Source: Halolamina rubra | GTDB taxonomy: Archaea; Halobacteriota; Halobacteria; Halobacteriales; Haloferacaceae | Assembly: GCF_000739555.1 (NCBI RefSeq) | Contig: NZ_BBJN01000029.1 | Span: 1 to 64,000, forward strand | Length of the DNA: 64,000 nt | Reading direction: 5' to 3' | In this document: piece after piece, positions 60,939 through 64,000 of the stretch | Layout of the letters: each line of letters opens with the position of its first letter | How positions within the stretch are numbered: position 1 is the first letter of the stretch | Translations under genes and position numbers: made by a program | Notes under the pieces: model-generated | Seen by the model: the letters and a program-made list of their open reading frames with translations, nothing else | The model's database searches: none | What the model was told of the DNA's origin: nothing

Positions 60939-63101
60939 TCAGTCCGCGCTCGCGGCGGTCGTGCCGTCGTCGGCGCCGACGCTCGCCAGCGCGCCCTGCG
61001 AATCGAGCGCCTCCTCCAGCAGTTCGGCCACGTCGACGATCTCGAGGTCGTCCTCGAACCCGCCGGTTTTGCGGCCGTCCTCGAACATCGTCGTACACAT
61101 CGGGCAGGCGACGACGAACTTCTCGATCTCGCCGCCGGCGGCGGTGTCCTCGACGCCCTCGCGGAGGCGCTCCTCGCTGGGTTTTGGCTCGTCGTCGAAC
61201 TCCATCCAGAGGCCGCCGCCGCCGCCGCCACAGCAGAACGAGTCGTCGCGGCTCCGGGGCATCTCGTGGAGCTCACAGCCCGTCGCCTCGATCAGCTGGC
61301 GCGGTGCCTCGTACTCGCCGTTGTACCGCCCGAGGTGACAGGGATCGTGGTAGGTGACGGTGTAGTCCAGGTTCGCGCCGGAGAGGTCGAGGCGGCCGGC
61401 GTCGACGAGGTCCGAGACGACCTGCGTCCAGTGGAACACGCCGATCTCGCCGTCGGCGTTCCACTCCTCGTCGTAGTCGAACGGCATCACGGGGTCGTCG
61501 GCGAACTCGGCGTAGTCGATCTCGGGGTACTCGTTCTTGATCGTGTTGAACGAGTGGGGGTCCGTACAGACGATGTGGTCGAACTCCACCTCGTCGAACG
61601 TCTCGACGTGGTGGCCCGCCAGCTCCATGTAGAGGAACTCCTCGCCGGTCCGGCGGATGTCGTTGCCGTCGTACTTCTCGTCGTCGAACAGGATTCCGTA
61701 GCTCACGTCGGCGGCCTCGAACACCCGGGCCAGCGCGCGGGCGACCTTCTTGTTGCGGTCGTCGAAGCTCGGGTAGTCGCCGACGTACCAGAGGTAGTCG
61801 ACTTCCTCCTCGCGGGCGTCGGTCACGTCGAACTCCAGTTCGTCGCTCCAGTCGCCGCGCTTGCGGTTGGGGTCGCCGAACGTGTTGCCCTTCTGCATCA
61901 CGTCTTGGAACACGTCCTGCATCTCCGAGTTGACCTGGCCGGTGTCGACGAGCTGGCGGTTCATCTTCGTGAAGCTCGTCAGGTGCTCGATGTCGACCGG
62001 GCAGGCGTCCATGCAGGCCATACAGGAGAGGCAGGACTCCATCGTCTCCGCGGCGATGACGGACTCGCCGCCGTCGGCGACGATGTCGACCTCCTCGCCG
62101 CCGGCGTCGACGTCCTCGCGGTAGCTCTTCAGGTCGAGGATCACGTCACGCGGGTCGAGGTTCCGCCCGGACGCGTTGGCCGGGCAGACCGACGAACAGC
62201 GCCCGCACTTGGTGCAGGCGTCCTGATCCAGCGTCTCGCTCCAGGTGAAGGAGTCGATGGACTCGGCGCCGGTGTCGGCGTCGAGGTCCGCGGGGACGGA
62301 GGGGAGCCGCGCGCCGGCTTTCTCGTCCCGGACGACGACGTTCGCGAAACTGGAGATCATGTGGAACGGCTTGGCGTAGGGGACGAAGGCGACGAAGCCG
62401 AAGGCGAGCAGCGAGTGGGACCACCAGCCCCACCAGTACAGCGCCTCGGCGCCGGCGGCGTCGACGCCGCCGGCCTCAATCACCATCGCGACGAAGTAGC
62501 CGACGAAGCTCACCGTCTCGAAGTCCGGAAAGCCCGTCGCGCGGATGCGCAGGCCTTCGAGCAGGTAGCCGCCGACGCCCAGCGCGAACAGCGTCCAGAC
62601 GAACGCGTCGTCCTCCAGGCTCGTGTGTTTCCCCCAGAGCCGGCCGTCGCGCCGCGCGTAGCGCTTGTAGATCGCCATCCCGACGCCGACGACGAACAGC
62701 AGCCCCATCGCGTCCATCACCAGCGAGTACGCCAGGTAGAACTCGCCCTTGAAGAACGAACTGCCGGTGACGACGCGGTACACGTCGATGTCGAACCCGA
62801 GGATGGTGGTCCCGATCAGCAGCGTCAGGAACCCCCAGAGGATGAACGCGTGCATCACGCCGGCGTACAGGTCGCGGTCGAACTGCTGCCGGTTGGAGAG
62901 CACCGTGGCCGCGGCGTCGACGACCCGGCCCGGCAGGTCGTCGAGCCGCGGGAACGGGTCCTCCTTCGCCCGTGCGTAGCGCCGGAACCGCTCGTAGACG
63001 CCGACGGCGAACACCAGGATCGCCGCCGCCGCGAGGAAGTAGAACGCCGCCTTCCCCGTCGGCGAAATCGTCCAGAACGTCTCGCGCGTCTGTGCAAGCA
63101 T
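60939..63101 (-). CDS. FadF/heterodisulfide-reductase-type membrane electron-transfer protein
   Basis: A 720-residue fusion. The N-terminus has about six spans of a NarI/cytochrome-b-like domain with candidate haem His. Two 4Fe-4S motifs follow (CTKCGRCSSVCPANASGRNLDP; CLSCMACMDACPVDIEHLT), then two CCG domains (DPCHLGRYN ... CCGGGGGGLW; CPMCTTMFEDG). This architecture is that of FadF/EtfD-like proteins that pass electrons from ETF to menaquinone during acyl-CoA oxidation. A role beside the acyl-CoA dehydrogenase in this window is inferred. Confidence 0.88.
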   Translation of the reverse strand: MLAQTRETFWTISPTGKAAFYFLAAAAILVFAVGVYERFRRYARAKEDPFPRLDDLPGRVVDAAATVLSNRQQFDRDLYAGVMHAFILWGFLTLLIGTTILGFDIDVYRVVTGSSFFKGEFYLAYSLVMDAMGLLFVVGVGMAIYKRYARRDGRLWGKHTSLEDDAFVWTLFALGVGGYLLEGLRIRATGFPDFETVSFVGYFVAMVIEAGGVDAAGAEALYWWGWWSHSLLAFGFVAFVPYAKPFHMISSFANVVVRDEKAGARLPSVPADLDADTGAESIDSFTWSETLDQDACTKCGRCSSVCPANASGRNLDPRDVILDLKSYREDVDAGGEEVDIVADGGESVIAAETMESCLSCMACMDACPVDIEHLTSFTKMNRQLVDTGQVNSEMQDVFQDVMQKGNTFGDPNRKRGDWSDELEFDVTDAREEEVDYLWYVGDYPSFDDRNKKVARALARVFEAADVSYGILFDDEKYDGNDIRRTGEEFLYMELAGHHVETFDEVEFDHIVCTDPHSFNTIKNEYPEIDYAEFADDPVMPFDYDEEWNADGEIGVFHWTQVVSDLVDAGRLDLSGANLDYTVTYHDPCHLGRYNGEYEAPRQLIEATGCELHEMPRSRDDSFCCGGGGGGLWMEFDDEPKPSEERLREGVEDTAAGGEIEKFVVACPMCTTMFEDGRKTGGFEDDLEIVDVAELLEEALDSQGALASVGADDGTTAASAD

Positions 63102-63163
63102 ACCCTGTGTGCTGCGGTGCCGTCACCTAAATGGTGCCGACTGCGAGCGGCCGCGGGGCCGAT

Positions 63164-63868
63164 TCAGACGAACACGGACGCCAGCAGCGCCGCCGCCAGC
63201 GCCAGCGCCGGCGCGTCGACGGCCCGGAGCCGGATCCGCGGCAGCGTCGCGTTCCACGAGAAACACCGCGCGGTGAGCGCCATCGCCAGCCGGTCCGCCC
63301 GCGCGAACGCCCGCCGGAGCCCCGCCGCGCCGACGGTGCGCAGCCGTTCCCGCGTCGGGCGTTCGTCGCCCAGCCGCGCGCGCTCGGCGTCCCGGATCGC
63401 CGCCAGATCCCGACGGAGGAGGGGGAGAAAGCGGAACACGAGCCCCACCCCGGCGCCCAGCAGCCGCCCGGGCTTGCCCGGGATCGCCCACTGCACCGCC
63501 GCGCGGGACTCCCGAGCCGCGGTCGTCCGAACGTAGCCGGCGGCGACGCCGACGATGAGCAGCGTCCGGTAGCTCGCGAGCAGGGGGTCGACCGCGGCCG
63601 CGGGATCGAGCCACGGCGGCCCGAGCGTCACCAGCTCGAACAGCACCGCGGCCGCCAGCAGCGGGAGGAGGAACCGGTAGCCCCACAGCACCGAAACGGG
63701 GGAGAGCCGGGCGCTCGCGAGCGCCAGCGCGGTCACGCCCGTCAGCACCGCCAGCCCGCGGGGGTCGGTGTGGGCGAACGCGGCGACGGCGAACGCGAGT
63801 TGGACGGCCAGCTTCGTCCGAGGGTCGAGGTGGTGGGCGAGCGAGTCGCCGGGCTCGTAGCCGAGCAT
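63164..63868 (-). CDS. ECF transporter transmembrane protein EcfT (CbiQ/BioN type)
   Basis: A 234-residue membrane protein of an energy-coupling-factor importer. HHLDPRTKLAVQLAFAVAAFA is the conserved N-terminus, and the cytosolic loop ends in the coupling motif LTARCFSWNATLP. The stop of the ATPase gene upstream overlaps its ATG, so ATPase and EcfT are one operon. The substrate-specific S component is not in the window. Confidence 0.9.
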   Translation of the reverse strand: MLGYEPGDSLAHHLDPRTKLAVQLAFAVAAFAHTDPRGLAVLTGVTALALASARLSPVSVLWGYRFLLPLLAAAVLFELVTLGPPWLDPAAAVDPLLASYRTLLIVGVAAGYVRTTAARESRAAVQWAIPGKPGRLLGAGVGLVFRFLPLLRRDLAAIRDAERARLGDERPTRERLRTVGAAGLRRAFARADRLAMALTARCFSWNATLPRIRLRAVDAPALALAAALLASVFV

Positions 63869-64000
63869 CAGTTCCCCGCGGCAGGCTGGTCGGGCACGCG
63901 AACCCCGTACTCGGGCAGTTCCGCGGCCGCGTCGTCGGGGCTGGCGTCGACGACCACCTCGCCGTCGGCGAGACAGACCACGCGGTCGGCGTCGCCGAGC
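63868..64000 (-). CDS. ABC/ECF transporter ATPase (5' part outside the window)
   Basis: Only the last 43 residues are present, read from the right edge: LGDADRVVCLADGEVVVDAS, then PDDAAAELPEYGVRVPDQPAAGN. The D-R-V-V-x-L-x-D-G-E-V pattern is the segment after the H-loop in CbiO/EcfA ATPases. The stop overlaps the EcfT start by one base. Confidence 0.8.
   Translation of the reverse strand, partial: LGDADRVVCLADGEVVVDASPDDAAAELPEYGVRVPDQPAAGN

Noticed and set aside
60066-63536. 1156-codon open frame on the plus strand
   Set aside because: It runs antisense across DUF429, the FadF-like gene and part of EcfT. Long antisense frames are expected at this GC content, and the product has no recognisable domain.

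Overview
The window is a stretch of haloarchaeal chromosome (class Halobacteria). GC is high, the proteins are strongly acidic, and there are an archaeal Lrp/glnA pair, a TFB, an MCM, an RPA with its RPA-associated protein, a Tfx regulator, an AglD-type glycosyltransferase/flippase, archaeal 3-dehydroquinate synthase II, many haloarchaea-only small proteins, and several TATA boxes placed 27-30 bp before start codons (leaderless mRNAs). The genus cannot be fixed from the sequence alone. No rRNA, CRISPR array or complete insertion sequence was seen; there is one tRNA, tRNA-Ser(GGA).

Layout. 0-6.6 kb: M29 aminopeptidase (cut by the left edge), lrp/glnA, a Usp protein, a GNAT enzyme and a PAP2-YihY membrane pair. 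6.6-13.4 kb: a UbiA-lycopene-cyclase fusion, trm1, ilvA with ridA nearby, tRNA-Ser with a duplicated 3' end, and a lipoprotein. 13.6-23.3 kb: shikimate genes (aroB-type synthase and aroD, not adjacent), an MFS permease, PhzF, small zinc proteins, winged-helix regulators, aglD, an ITPase-like phosphatase and a BtuF-like protein. 23.3-25.8 kb: an islet with a DUF7344-like regulator and two secreted SipW/TasA-like proteins. 26-31.3 kb: prs, uracil-DNA glycosylase, HIT, a ParA-like protein without P-loop lysines, and TFB. 31.3-38.8 kb: one co-directional minus-strand series, a RecA-like ATPase, four haloarchaea-only proteins and a MinD ATPase, next to an intein-bearing MCM. 38.9-49.4 kb: MATE, SWIM, TRAM, amphi-Trp, Tfx, a nucleotidyltransferase, RPA/RPAP, an oxidoreductase and Hsp20. 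49.4-64 kb: acyl-CoA dehydrogenase, amidotransferase, phosphoribosyltransferase, TatD-like, radical SAM/MBL, a FadF-like electron-transfer protein and an EcfT/ABC pair cut by the right edge.

Six minus-strand genes (PAP2, MFS, BtuF, a DUF7857-like gene, mcm and an amidotransferase) each lack exactly one base: every span is 2 modulo 3 and a clean product returns in the next frame. Because mcm is essential, these look like consensus errors rather than six pseudogenes. Three share the same plus-strand decamer, GTCGCGTCGA.

The least explained material is non-coding. Three copies of an intergenic repeat (about 1.1, 13.5 and 49.7 kb) keep their flanks but carry different, still perfectly paired stems. 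Two tandem units at 16.4 kb show a similar pattern with a possible pseudoknot. A three-unit 35-bp array lies between the divergent MATE and SWIM genes.
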